From: DASTPP01 sp035762175
GTDB lineage: Bacteria > Myxococcota_A > Polyangia > Polyangiales > Polyangiaceae
Direction of reading: 5' to 3'
DNA length: 61,879 nucleotides
Assembly (NCBI GenBank): GCA_035762175.1
Contig: DASTPP010000396.1
Location: forward strand, 1-61,879
Shown: in pieces, positions 53,446 through 61,223 of the stretch
How the letters are laid out: every line of letters starts with the position of its first letter
How positions within the stretch are numbered: position 1 is the first letter of the stretch
Notes under the pieces: model-generated
What the model saw: the letters and a program-made list of their open reading frames with translations, nothing else
Told to the model about the DNA's origin: nothing
The model's database searches: none
Program-made: the position numbers and the translations under genes

Positions 53446-54840
53446 GTGACACCGACTTCGCTCGATGCGGCGACCATTCAGTCTCTAAGGGCCAACTTCT
53501 CGGGCGAGCTCGTTGCCCCCGGCGATCGCCAGTACGATGAGGCGCGCGCGGTCTGGAACGGCCACATCGACCGGCGCCCCGCCCTCGTCGCGCGCTGCCG
53601 CGGGGCGGCCGACGTGATGGCGGCGGTGCGGTTCGCTCGCGAGCGTGACGTGCGCGTGGCGGTACGCGGCGGGGGGCATGCGGTCGCCGGGTACGGCACT
53701 ATCGACGGCGGTCTCGTGATCGATCTGTCGGCCATGACCGGTTGCCGCATCGACGTACGTCACCGGCGCGCCCGTGCCGAGGGGGGCGCACACAACGCCC
53801 ATTTCGACCGCGAGGCCCAGGCATTCGGCCTCGCCGCCACCGGCGGCATCGTGAGCCACACCGGCCTCGTCGGCCTGACGCTCGGCGGCGGCATCGGCCA
53901 CCTGATGCGCAAGTTCGGTCTCGCCATTGACAACGTCGTATCGGCCGACGTCGTGACCGCCGACGGCCGACTCGTCGTCGCCAGCGAGGACGAGAACCCA
54001 GACCTTTTTTGGGGGCTGCGCGGCGCCGGGTCCAATTTCGGCATTGCCACCTCGGTCGAGTACGACCTGCACCCGCTCGGCCCGGTGATCTACTGCGGGC
54101 TGGTGATGTGGCCGATGGAGTCAGCGCGCCGCGTGCTTCGTTTTTTGCGCGAGTTCGGCCCGCAAGCCCCCGACGAGATCGGCCTCATGGCCATGCTCCG
54201 GCTAGCCCCGGCCTTGCCCGTCGTACCGCCCGCGTTGCAAGGCAAGCCCATCGTCGGACTCGTTTGTACCTACGCCGGGCCGGTCGAAGAAGGCGAGCGA
54301 GCGCTGCGCGTGCTCGGTGAGCTCGGGCCGCCGGCCGTAATGGGCCTCGGCCCTAAGCCCTACACGGCGCACCAAAAGCTCCAAGACCCCGCCGTCCCCC
54401 ACGGCCGCGGCTACTATTGGAAATCTCACAAGCTGCCGAGTTTGACCGACGAGGTCATTGACATCATCTGCGACCACTGCTCGAAGATCACCTCGCCCCT
54501 CTCGAGCGTGCCCCTCTACACGCTTGGCGGCGCCGTCGCCCGCGTGCCCGACTCCGCCACCGCCTACCCAGACCGCAAGGCGAACCACGACATCAATATC
54601 GTTGGCTCGTGGCAACCCGACGACCCCGCCCCGCAACGGCACGTCGCCTGGGTGCGCAGCTTCTTCGACGCTCTCGCACCTCACGCCAAGAGTTTCACGG
54701 TCAACTTCTCGAACGAGGATGCCCCCGACCGGCTGCGAGTTGCCTACGGGGCCGAAAAATGGGCGCAGCTGACCGCCCTCAAGGCCAAGTACGACCCGAC
54801 GAATTTTTTTCGTCACAATGCGAACATTCCACCTGGCTAA
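53446..54840 (+). CDS. FAD-linked oxidase of the berberine-bridge (BBE-like) family
   Basis: A 464-residue flavoprotein. The PCMH-type FAD domain has VRGGGHAVAGYGTIDGGLVI (His in GGGHAVAG is the covalent flavin attachment), FGLAATGGIVSHTGLVGL followed by TLGGGIGHL, and NPDLFWGLRGAGSNFGI. The second attachment Cys of bicovalent members is Ser here (IVSHTG). The C-terminal BBE motif is KYDPTNFFRHNANIPPG. Relatives oxidise phenols, sugars or alkaloid-like compounds with oxygen. In this cluster the natural candidate substrates are 3-hydroxyanthranilate or its precursors. GTG start with AAGGGA about 8 bases upstream. Confidence 0.92.
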   Translation: MTPTSLDAATIQSLRANFSGELVAPGDRQYDEARAVWNGHIDRRPALVARCRGAADVMAAVRFARERDVRVAVRGGGHAVAGYGTIDGGLVIDLSAMTGCRIDVRHRRARAEGGAHNAHFDREAQAFGLAATGGIVSHTGLVGLTLGGGIGHLMRKFGLAIDNVVSADVVTADGRLVVASEDENPDLFWGLRGAGSNFGIATSVEYDLHPLGPVIYCGLVMWPMESARRVLRFLREFGPQAPDEIGLMAMLRLAPALPVVPPALQGKPIVGLVCTYAGPVEEGERALRVLGELGPPAVMGLGPKPYTAHQKLQDPAVPHGRGYYWKSHKLPSLTDEVIDIICDHCSKITSPLSSVPLYTLGGAVARVPDSATAYPDRKANHDINIVGSWQPDDPAPQRHVAWVRSFFDALAPHAKSFTVNFSNEDAPDRLRVAYGAEKWAQLTALKAKYDPTNFFRHNANIPPG

Positions 54841-55017
54841 GCCGCTCGCGCCCCCAGGTTAGCGGGCGCGCCGCCCGGCGCGGTTCGCCCCCCGGGCGAG
54901 TCTCGGGGCGGCGGCGTTCGCGAGGGCGCCGACCTGCCCGCGCCACTCGGCGTGCCTCGGGGCGCCGCCCTGCCGACCGCCACCGCGGGGCGCCTCCCCT
55001 TGCTCGAGAAAGCTTGC

Positions 55018-56220
55018 ATGAAGACTGACCCACTCCTCGCGTACCGGGGCGAGTTCCCGATCCTCGAGACGACGACGTACTTCGGTGCCCACACGCTCGG
55101 GCCGGTGTGTCGGGCCAGCCTTGACGCCCTCTCGCATTATGGTCGCGCGTGGGCGACGCGAGGCGCGCGCGCGTGGGGCGACGGCTGGTGGGCGCTGCCC
55201 GAGCGGGTCGGCGACGCCATCGCTCGTCTCCTGAACGCCCCGCCCGGTACCGTCGGCACGACCGCGCACGCCACCGAAGCGATGGCCACGGTGCTCTCGA
55301 CCCTCGACTTCCCTCAGGCGCGGCCGCGCATCGTTACCACCGACGTCGAGTTTCCCTCGATGCTCTACCAGATGCGAGCGTGCGCCCGGCGCGGCGCCGA
55401 GATCGTGGTGACGCCCTCCGACGGGCTCAACCCGTCGCTCGAGGCGTTGCTCGAGGCCATCGACGAACGTACGCGCCTCGTCTCGGTTTGCCACGTCTAT
55501 TTTCGCAACGCCGCCTTGCTCGACGTCGCCCGGGTGGTACGTCGGGCGCACGACGTCGGCGCACTCGTATGTCTCGACGCGTACCAAAGCTTGGGCGCGG
55601 TGCCGCTCGACGTCCGGGCGCTCGGCGTCGATTTCGTCATCGGCGGAAGCCTCAAATGGGTCTTGGGTGGTCCGGGGGTGGGTTACCTGTACGTCCGGCC
55701 CGAACTACTCGACGCGCTCGACCCGTTGCTGCGTGGCTGGGTGGGGCACGCCGCCCCTTTCGACTTCGAACCTCAGTGGCGACCGGCGGCCGGCGCGCGC
55801 CGCTTCGCCACGGGCACCCCGAACGTGCCAGCGCTGATGGCGGCCCTTCCCGCGTACGAGCTGCTCGCCGACCTCGGCGTCGACCTCATCCGTCACAAAT
55901 CGCTACGCCAAACCGAGCATATCATGGCCTTGGCCGACGGGGCGGGGTTCGGCATCGTCACGCCCCGGGGTGACTCGTCGCGCGGCGGTTTCGTGGTGCT
56001 CGACGTCGACCCGGTGGCCGGGCCGGGTCGCGGGCGTGCGGTGACGGCCGCCTTGAACGCCCGCAACGTCGTGCTCGACTACCGGCCGGGCGCGGGCATT
56101 CGCCTCGCGCCTCACTTTTATACCCGTGACGACGAAATCGACGCGGTCATGGCGGCCACGGTCGAGATCATCGAGATGAACGCCGACGAGCCCTTCCGCG
56201 AGCGGGCGGGGTCGCTTTGA
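55018..56220 (+). CDS. kynU: Kynureninase-like PLP enzyme (class V aminotransferase fold)
   Basis: A 400-residue PLP protein. The Schiff-base lysine is Lys213 in GGSLKWVLGGPGVGYLYV, the pyridine-nitrogen Asp is in LVCLDAYQSLGAV, and phosphate contacts are in GTTAHATEAMATV and ATGTPNVPALMA. GGPG after the lysine and the start TTTYFGAHTLGPV agree with kynureninase, which cleaves 3-hydroxykynurenine to 3-hydroxyanthranilate and alanine. Co-location with TDO, KynB and KMO supports this; another class V enzyme cannot be excluded. It is the last gene of the plus-strand arm, with a tandem repeat right after the stop. Confidence 0.85.
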   Translation: MKTDPLLAYRGEFPILETTTYFGAHTLGPVCRASLDALSHYGRAWATRGARAWGDGWWALPERVGDAIARLLNAPPGTVGTTAHATEAMATVLSTLDFPQARPRIVTTDVEFPSMLYQMRACARRGAEIVVTPSDGLNPSLEALLEAIDERTRLVSVCHVYFRNAALLDVARVVRRAHDVGALVCLDAYQSLGAVPLDVRALGVDFVIGGSLKWVLGGPGVGYLYVRPELLDALDPLLRGWVGHAAPFDFEPQWRPAAGARRFATGTPNVPALMAALPAYELLADLGVDLIRHKSLRQTEHIMALADGAGFGIVTPRGDSSRGGFVVLDVDPVAGPGRGRAVTAALNARNVVLDYRPGAGIRLAPHFYTRDDEIDAVMAATVEIIEMNADEPFRERAGSL

Positions 56221-56280
56221 ATCGGGCGGCGCCATTTTCGTTCGATGATGAATCGGGCGGCGCCATTTTCGTTCGGTGAT
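56219..56280. repeat. 31-bp tandem repeat, two units, after kynU
   Basis: GAATCGGGCGGCGCCATTTT plus CGTTCGATGAT, then the same with CGTTCGGTGAT. The first unit begins in the kynU stop codon. GGCGCC in each unit is a small palindrome. It marks the end of the gene cluster; beyond it lies transposon debris. Confidence 0.7.
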
Positions 56281-56497
56281 AGATGAGCTGGCGCCGTTCG
56301 AGCGGGCGCGCGGGTCAAACGAAGCGACACGACGTTCGGCTCGAAGCGCGCCGCGGGCCATGCGCGCGGGCGGAGGCACGTCGCCTTTCACTGCCCGGGG
56401 ACGCCAGTTCGGGAACTGGCTCGCAGGCATCTGCAGCCTGAATCGGCTTCGAAGCCCTACGCGAGGCCCCAGACGGCCGCGGTCGGCTTGCGCGCCC

Positions 56498-57091
56498 GTA
56501 AGCGTTCACGCCTTTATGGCGAACGCGTCCGCCGAACAGGTCGCGCAAGAGCTCGACCGTCGTGCGCTTGCTGACGCGATCGACGCCCGTCGCGAACGCC
56601 GTGATGGCCTCGACGCGCGGACCGAACCACCGCCTCGGCACGCCCGCGGGCAAGGCGGCCCGGGTGACGCGCCCGCAGCCGCGGCACGCGAGCGCGTGCA
56701 AACGGTATTCGGTGACGTGCGGTTCGACCGGCGGCAGCTCCCAGACGTGGTGCAGGCGGGGCGCGGCGTCGCATCCGGACAGCGCGCGCTCGCATCGTTC
56801 GCACGACGGCGGCTTGACCACGACGCGTTCGTTGACCTTGTCAGGTGGCGCCAAGGGGCGTTCGTGCTTGGGGTGGCCCGGCTGCCCGCCTGGCTTGCGG
56901 CCTGTCGGTTGGTGCGCCCGCTTCGCCTTCTTCGGCCCGTCGCTCGACGGCGGCTTCGACGAGCTCTTCGACGAGCGCCGGAGCAATTCTTCGAGGTGCG
57001 CCGAGCGACGCTCGAGCTCGGCGATGCGTGCGTCACGCTCGGCGAGCTGGCGTTCCAGCTCCGCGATCCGTGCGTCCCGCCAATCCACCAT
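56498..57091 (-). pseudogene. IS66 TnpC transposase, N-terminal fragment
   Basis: Starts MVDWRDARIAELERQLAERD with an N-terminal coiled coil (AELERRSAHLEELLRRSSKS), then the basic linker SDGPKKAKRAHQPTGRKPGG and the IS66 zinc motif CERCERAL with a second pair CRGCGR. VEAITAFATGVDRVSKRTTV begins the catalytic part, which is cut after about 195 residues. The open frame reads on to 56315 in unrelated sequence. It cannot be active without the DDE domain. Confidence 0.85.
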
Positions 57092-57204
57092 GCTCCGTTG
57101 AGCGTGGACGAACGGGGCGCGGCGTCAAGCCGAGAGCGAAACCACGCAACGAATGTCCAGGCGCCGCGCGACGCTCTTTTTCAAACAAGAGCGTGAACGC
57201 TTAC
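56498..57204 (-). mobile_element. IS66 deletion derivative (707 bp with both terminal repeats)
   Basis: Both ends carry GTAAGCGTTCACGC pointing inward (56498-56511, and its complement ending at 57204), the typical GTAAGCG end of IS66 elements. Between them lies only the N-terminal part of a tnpC transposase on the minus strand. The same end sequence recurs at 59379. The right end interrupts an ISKra4-like transposase fragment. The flanking 8 bases do not match, so no target duplication is seen and rearrangement is likely. Confidence 0.7.
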
Positions 57205-57660
57205 GCTGCGTTCGTCAAATAGCCCGTTACGTGATAGAAATCGACGGCTTGCCGCTCGGCGTGCTGCGCGAGAAACGCCCAGTTGCTGCTCGCCCCGTCC
57301 GCCAACCCGACGACGGGCGCCTTCGGGAACGCCGCACGGGCGCGCTCGACCTCGCGCTCGAACGACGCCAGAAAGGGCTCCTTTCCGTACTTCGGGCTCG
57401 CCGCCGCATAGAGGGTATGCAATCGCTCGCCATCGCGGTCGTAGAATGCGACCGTGCCGACCATCGCTTCGCGCCATCCGTCGTCGACCAGCATCAGGCA
57501 GGTGCCGTCGAGCCCGACGCTGATCGCCGCGACCGGCGCTTCGAGCGCCGGCAGCGCGTACGACCACACTTCCTCTTTCGCGAACGTGATCGTCGCCACC
57601 GCGTCGGCGAGCTTCTGCACGACGCCGGGCACGACGTGCCGCCCGTGATTCTCTTCGAGG
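57205..57660 (-). pseudogene. ISKra4-like transposase, internal fragment
   Basis: The minus strand encodes VQKLADAVATITFAKEEVWS, AAISVGLDGTCLMLVDDGWR, EAMVGTVAFYDRDGERLHTL, YAAASPKYGKEPFLASFERE and VGLADGASSNWAFLAQHAER ending DFYHVTGYL, the catalytic wording of ISKra4/UPF0236-type transposases (SLDGT and DGA acidic residues). The frame ends three residues later in TAA formed by the IS66 end at 57204, so it was cut by that element. The N-terminal part is missing beyond about 57660. Confidence 0.75.
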
Positions 57661-57669
57661 TCGAACACG

Positions 57670-58305
57670 ATCACACTCCTCGGGGTGCCGTTCATCACGT
57701 TGCGGCGGCGGAGCCCGAAGCTGCTGGCCGAAGTCCGCGCGCTTTCGGCCTCGGCCTGGCGCGTCGTCGAACTCGACCACGTCGCGCGCAAGTTCCGCCG
57801 GCCTCGCGTGTTCGAGCAGAAGGTGACCCTCGAGAAGCGCACGTATCGCCAGCTCTTCATCACCGATCTCGGGCACGACGAGCCGACGATCCTGCTGACC
57901 AACCAACCCGCGCGTCCGAGCAAGCAATTGATCCTGCGGTACGCCCAGCGCATGCTCATCGAGAACGCGCTCTCGGACGCGGTGCGCTTCTTCCACCTCA
58001 ACGCGCTCTCTTCGGCGGTCGCGCTGAAGGTGGACTTCGACCTCGCGCTGCTCGTTGTGGCCAGCGGGCTCTACCGGCGCTTCGCACCGCGCATGCGCGG
58101 CTACGCCGACGCCCAAGCGCGCCAGGTGTTCCGCGATCTGCTCGACATGCCCGCGACGGTGACGGTCACACCGGACGAGGTGACCGTGACGCTCCACCGG
58201 CGGGCGCACTTGCCGATCGTGCTGGCGTCGAAGCTGCTCGAGGAGCGAGCGGCGGTGCCCTGGTGGGGGGGAGCGCGGCTGGTCTTCCGAGCGCCGGAAT
58301 GTTAG
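57670..58305 (+). pseudogene. DDE transposase, C-terminal fragment (IS4/IS1634-like)
   Basis: About 210 residues on the plus strand: TYRQLFITDLGHDEPTILLT, LILRYAQRMLIENALSDAVR, FFHLNALSSAVALKVDFDLA, SGLYRRFAPRMRGYADAQAR, VTLHRRAHLPIVLASKL. The IEN Glu is the last catalytic residue of the DDE triad. The N-terminal half is lost; the left side joins an oppositely oriented ISKra4-like fragment near 57665. Confidence 0.75.
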
Positions 58306-58332
58306 CGCGTTTTCCCTCCGTGGAAATCCAGG

Positions 58333-58884
58333 CTAGCGCACGAGTGTCTCGCGCCGAAAGCGCCCTGGCGGCACGCCGATGATGCGGCGGAAGTGACGAG
58401 AGAGCTGGCTCTCGTCGCAGAACCCGACCTGAACAGCGATCTCGGCCGTACTCACGCCGCTCGCTAGCAGCTCGGCCGCGCGTATTACGCGCAACCGTAT
58501 GAGGTATTCGTAAGGGGGCACCCCTACCACCGCCCGGAACGCGCGACAAAGACGAAATTTATCGAGACGAGCATAAGCCGCGATCATATCAAGAGTAACC
58601 TTCTGATCGGCCGCACAGTGAAGGTATGCGATCGCGCGTTGCACCGCTCGCGGCGCCGCCCCAGAGAGCTTCGGCTCCGTCGGGCGAGGGCCCGCGTCGC
58701 CCGGCACTCGATCTGCGGCACCCTCGGGCAGAGCAGACCCCTTGACGTCCGGCGAGATCGTGGTGGGCCCTGCGCTGCTCGACGGCTCGAACCCCGAGCG
58801 CTGAGCTCGGCCCACCTGCGCCCGCCAGGGCTCAGAGACGGCGTCTTTTTTTATGAAAGATAGAAAAGTATCTCGATCAAACAT
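58333..58884 (-). CDS. AraC-family transcriptional regulator, short form
   Basis: A 183-residue protein. The C-terminal 100 residues are a standard double helix-turn-helix: VQRAIAYLHCAADQKVTLDM, IAAYARLDKFRLCRAFRAVV, GVPPYEYLIRLRVIRAAELL, and the second helix pair EIAVQVGFCDESQLSRHFRR followed by IIGVPPGRFRR. The N-terminal 80 residues are short and low in structure, so a ligand domain is lacking or lost. It faces a very AT-rich segment with a palindrome. The start ATG at 58884 has AGGAG only at a large distance upstream, so the start is uncertain. The target is unknown; the kynurenine cluster is the nearest candidate. Confidence 0.82.
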   Translation of the reverse strand: MFDRDTFLSFIKKDAVSEPWRAQVGRAQRSGFEPSSSAGPTTISPDVKGSALPEGAADRVPGDAGPRPTEPKLSGAAPRAVQRAIAYLHCAADQKVTLDMIAAYARLDKFRLCRAFRAVVGVPPYEYLIRLRVIRAAELLASGVSTAEIAVQVGFCDESQLSRHFRRIIGVPPGRFRRETLVR

Positions 58885-59200
58885 AGGTATTTCTGATTAA
58901 TTTATTCTCCTAACAATGGTAACTTTCGTGATCGTAAGGCCGCCACGTGGGTCGGAATGTTGATCTCTGCCAGGCTTCGCAGGGCACGAACGACGTCGAG
59001 CTCGGCTTTCATTTTCTATTTATGGCTTAAAAGCCGTTCTGTTGCAAGTGACATCACTTACATTTTCCGGGGTCAAATGTTAGAAAATTTGCTTTTTTGA
59101 AGTATTTGTTAGATTATGATAAATTATTATTTTTTATATTATTGATAATTTTGATAAGAAGTAGCGCGCGGGCACTTCTCTTAACTCGCGAATGGGGCCG
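58850..59200. other. AT-rich segment in an otherwise GC-rich window
   Basis: Contains runs such as AAATTATTATTTTTTATATT and GATTAATTTATTCTCC, a composition far from the rest of the window. A frame at 59097-59291 would encode a TTG-started 64-residue peptide with one hydrophobic segment (LLFFILLIILI) but shows no other support. I see it as foreign DNA, an upstream AT-rich regulatory tract, or the remains of a low-GC element. Confidence 0.6.
59046..59059. promoter_or_regulatory. Perfect short palindrome AAGTGA-CA-TCACTT
   Basis: A 14-base inverted repeat in the AT-rich segment, about 160 bases upstream of the AraC-type gene. The form is like a dimeric regulator site. Which protein binds is unknown; autoregulation by the AraC-type protein is one possibility, although that family usually prefers direct repeats. 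Confidence 0.35.
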
Positions 59201-59378
59201 GCAGCCTGGGAGAGTGAGGACGAGGCCTACGGCGACGAGGAGCGCTTCGGGCGCGATGAAGAAGCCAATGGTGCGGGCTGGGGCTCAATAATTTCAGCAG
59301 TTTATAAATGTCTCCGACCGATGGGCTCTGCTCTGTCTCTATGGAGAGCATCTATATAAAAAAAACGCCTCGATTTTC

Positions 59379-59391
59379 GTAAGCGTTCACG
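59379..59391 (+). repeat. IS66 terminal inverted repeat
   Basis: GTAAGCGTTCACG followed by GGGTTGTGTG, which resembles the end at 57204 (GTAAGCGTTCACGCTCTTGTTTG). It is the outer end, on the C-terminal side, of the minus-strand IS66 fragment at 59598-59870. Confidence 0.7.
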
Positions 59392-59597
59392 GGGTTGTGT
59401 GAAACCAATGGTGCGGGTTCGATCGCTTGAGAAACCTTGAGAATCGCGTTCGAGCGGCCGAACCGCGCGCCTGAGCAGCGCGGTCGTCTGTAACACCTCG
59501 CCGGGGCAGGCGTGCAGAGGCTTGCGTGGGTGTGCTACCGTGCGCGGGCGCACGGCACGCTGCCGGCAACGGCTCGGGCGCCCCGGCGAGCCGCGGG

Positions 59598-59870
59598 TCA
59601 GGCGGGGACGGCGGTCGGCTCGGTCGGCGAGCCCGTCGGAGGGTCGTCCGGGCGTAGCTCGTGCGGCAACGGGATCGGTTCCCCGCGACGGGCGCACTGC
59701 AACGCCGTGATCAGATACCGCTTCGGCTCGACGCCACACAGCTTCGCCGTCTCGACCAAACTGTAAAGCGGGGCCGCCACTTCGGTTGCCCGTTGGGAAC
59801 GGGAACCGTGATGGTTCTTTCTTCCGACGACCGGCCCGCGCAGACTTCTCTCCAAATGATCGTCCTTTTC
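59598..59870 (-). pseudogene. IS66 TnpC transposase, C-terminal fragment
   Basis: Reads DHLERSLRGPVVGRKNHHGS, RSQRATEVAAPLYSLVETAK, LCGVEPKRYLITALQCARRG and PIPLPHELRPDDPP, the conserved IS66 C-terminus (ERALRGVAVGRKN, then SLxxxAK and ARRG). The catalytic core upstream is missing: the frame is cut near 59870 where IS1380-related sequence begins. It does not complete the N-terminal fragment at 56.5-57.1 kb in a simple way, because the order on the minus strand is reversed. Confidence 0.8.
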
Positions 59871-59965
59871 GCGCCCTTCGGGCGGCCGTTGCCGGCTGAC
59901 CGACTCTTCCGCAGGGCGCCGGCAGCCGGAAGAAAGGCTCGGCGTCGGTCATGCTGTCGTTTGCG

Positions 59966-60690
59966 ATGACCACAACCTTCCCGACGCCGAGCACCCAGAA
60001 GGTGCGCCGCGACGTGCTCGGAGGCAAGCGCGGCGACGGCCACCGGCGCGACCGGCCGATTCAACGCCCCGACCCCCAGCGGATTCGCCTCGGGGCCCCG
60101 GACCCGACGCTCACGGGCGTCGCGGGCCTGGTCCCCTTCGGCGCCTTTCTCGCCGACGAAGGCATCGACCGCGCCTTGCACGGCGCCTTCGGCTCGCTCA
60201 AGGACGGCCCCTCCGTCGTCTCCCCCATGGCCGCCCAGCTTCGCCTCTTGATGGACGCCTTCGCGGCCGGCGAAGCGCGCGTCTTCGGGCTCGAAGCGCT
60301 CGCGGCCGACCCGCTCTTCGTCCGCCTGGCCGGCGGCGTCGTGCCGAGCCTCGACACCGTCGACCGCGACCTCGCCCGCTTCGGCGAAGCGCACGTCACC
60401 ACGCTCGAAGGGTTGATGGCCGCGCAAGGTTTGCGACCGCTCGGCCGGCGCCTTTTGCACGAGGTCTTCCTCGACGTCGATACCACGGTCGAGCCCTTGC
60501 TCGGCTCGCACGAGGGCGCTGCCGTCGGCCCCAACCCTCGCTACCCCGGCCGCCCGAGCTACCACCCCGTGCTCGCGCGCGTGGCGGAAACCGACACGTG
60601 CGTCGGGGCACGCTTGCGCCCAGGCGACACGGCCTTCGGCGAGGCCGAGGTGCCGGTGTTCGAGCGCTGGATTGATCGGCTGCGCGACGT
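59966..60690 (+). pseudogene. IS1380-family transposase, N-terminal fragment
   Basis: Starts MTTTFPTPSTQKVRRDVLGG and contains LTGVAGLVPFGAFLADEGID, VVPSLDTVDRDLARFGEAHV, the first catalytic Asp region VFLDVDTTVEPLLGSHEGAA, and NPRYPGRPSYHPVLA, which is characteristic of IS1380. After FGEAEVPVFERWIDRLRD the homology ends, and the frame runs in a shifted register over a CPBP protease gene. So about the first half of the transposase is fused to foreign sequence. Confidence 0.8.
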
Positions 60691-60755
60691 GGTGGCTGCG
60701 CCGGCGCGTCCGGGGCGACGCGACCGAGCCGGCCCCGCCGCCGGGCCGAGCGCCG

Positions 60756-61223
60756 ATGACGAGCGCGAAGGCCTTCGGCTTCGGGCTCTTCTACGTGTCG
60801 GCCGGCGCGTGGCGCACGATACGTTGGGTCAACGCCGTCTCGCGCCTGAGCGGGCTGCCGAATCGCGCGGTGTCCGACGTGATTGGCATTTCGCCCGCCT
60901 GGGGGCCGTCGGGCATTGCCCTGTTCGCGTTCGCCGACGTCGTCGTCGCACCCTTCGCCGAAGAATATCTGTATCGCGGGGTGCTCTTGCCCTGGCTCAC
61001 CACCTGGATGAATCGCTCGGCCGCCATGGCCTGGTGCGCCCTCGCCTTCGGGGCCGTGCATCTCTACTACGGCGCGGGCGCCGCGGTGACCGTGGTCGGC
61101 GGTCTCGTCATGGCCTGGGCGCGGCTCGAAACCGGCAAGCTGCGCGCGAGCGTCGCCCTGCACATGGCGTGGAACGCCGTCACGATCGCTGCCTTCGTGC
61201 TCCCCTCCGCGGGGCCTGGCTGA
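60756..61223 (+). pseudogene. CPBP intramembrane metalloprotease, N-terminally truncated
   Basis: The 155 residues from the first ATG hold all CPBP motifs: EE in APFAEEYLYRGVLLPWL (EExxxR type), His in FGAVHLYYGAGAAVTVV and His in RASVALHMAWNAVTI. These residues form the metal site of CAAX/Rce1-like proteases. Usual family members have additional membrane helices in front; here the IS1380 fragment takes their place. FGFGLFYVSAGAWRTIRW may be part of a helix. Loss of the first helices probably inactivates it, but the motif half is intact. Confidence 0.7.

Noticed and set aside
59097..59291. 64-residue peptide with one hydrophobic stretch
   Set aside because: TTG start, no ribosome site, and hydrophobic residues expected from random AT-rich sequence. 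Mentioned only within the AT-rich segment.
59401..59425. GGTTCGATCGC resembling a tRNA T-arm
   Set aside because: No acceptor stem, D-arm or anticodon arm fits around it, and it adjoins an IS66 end.
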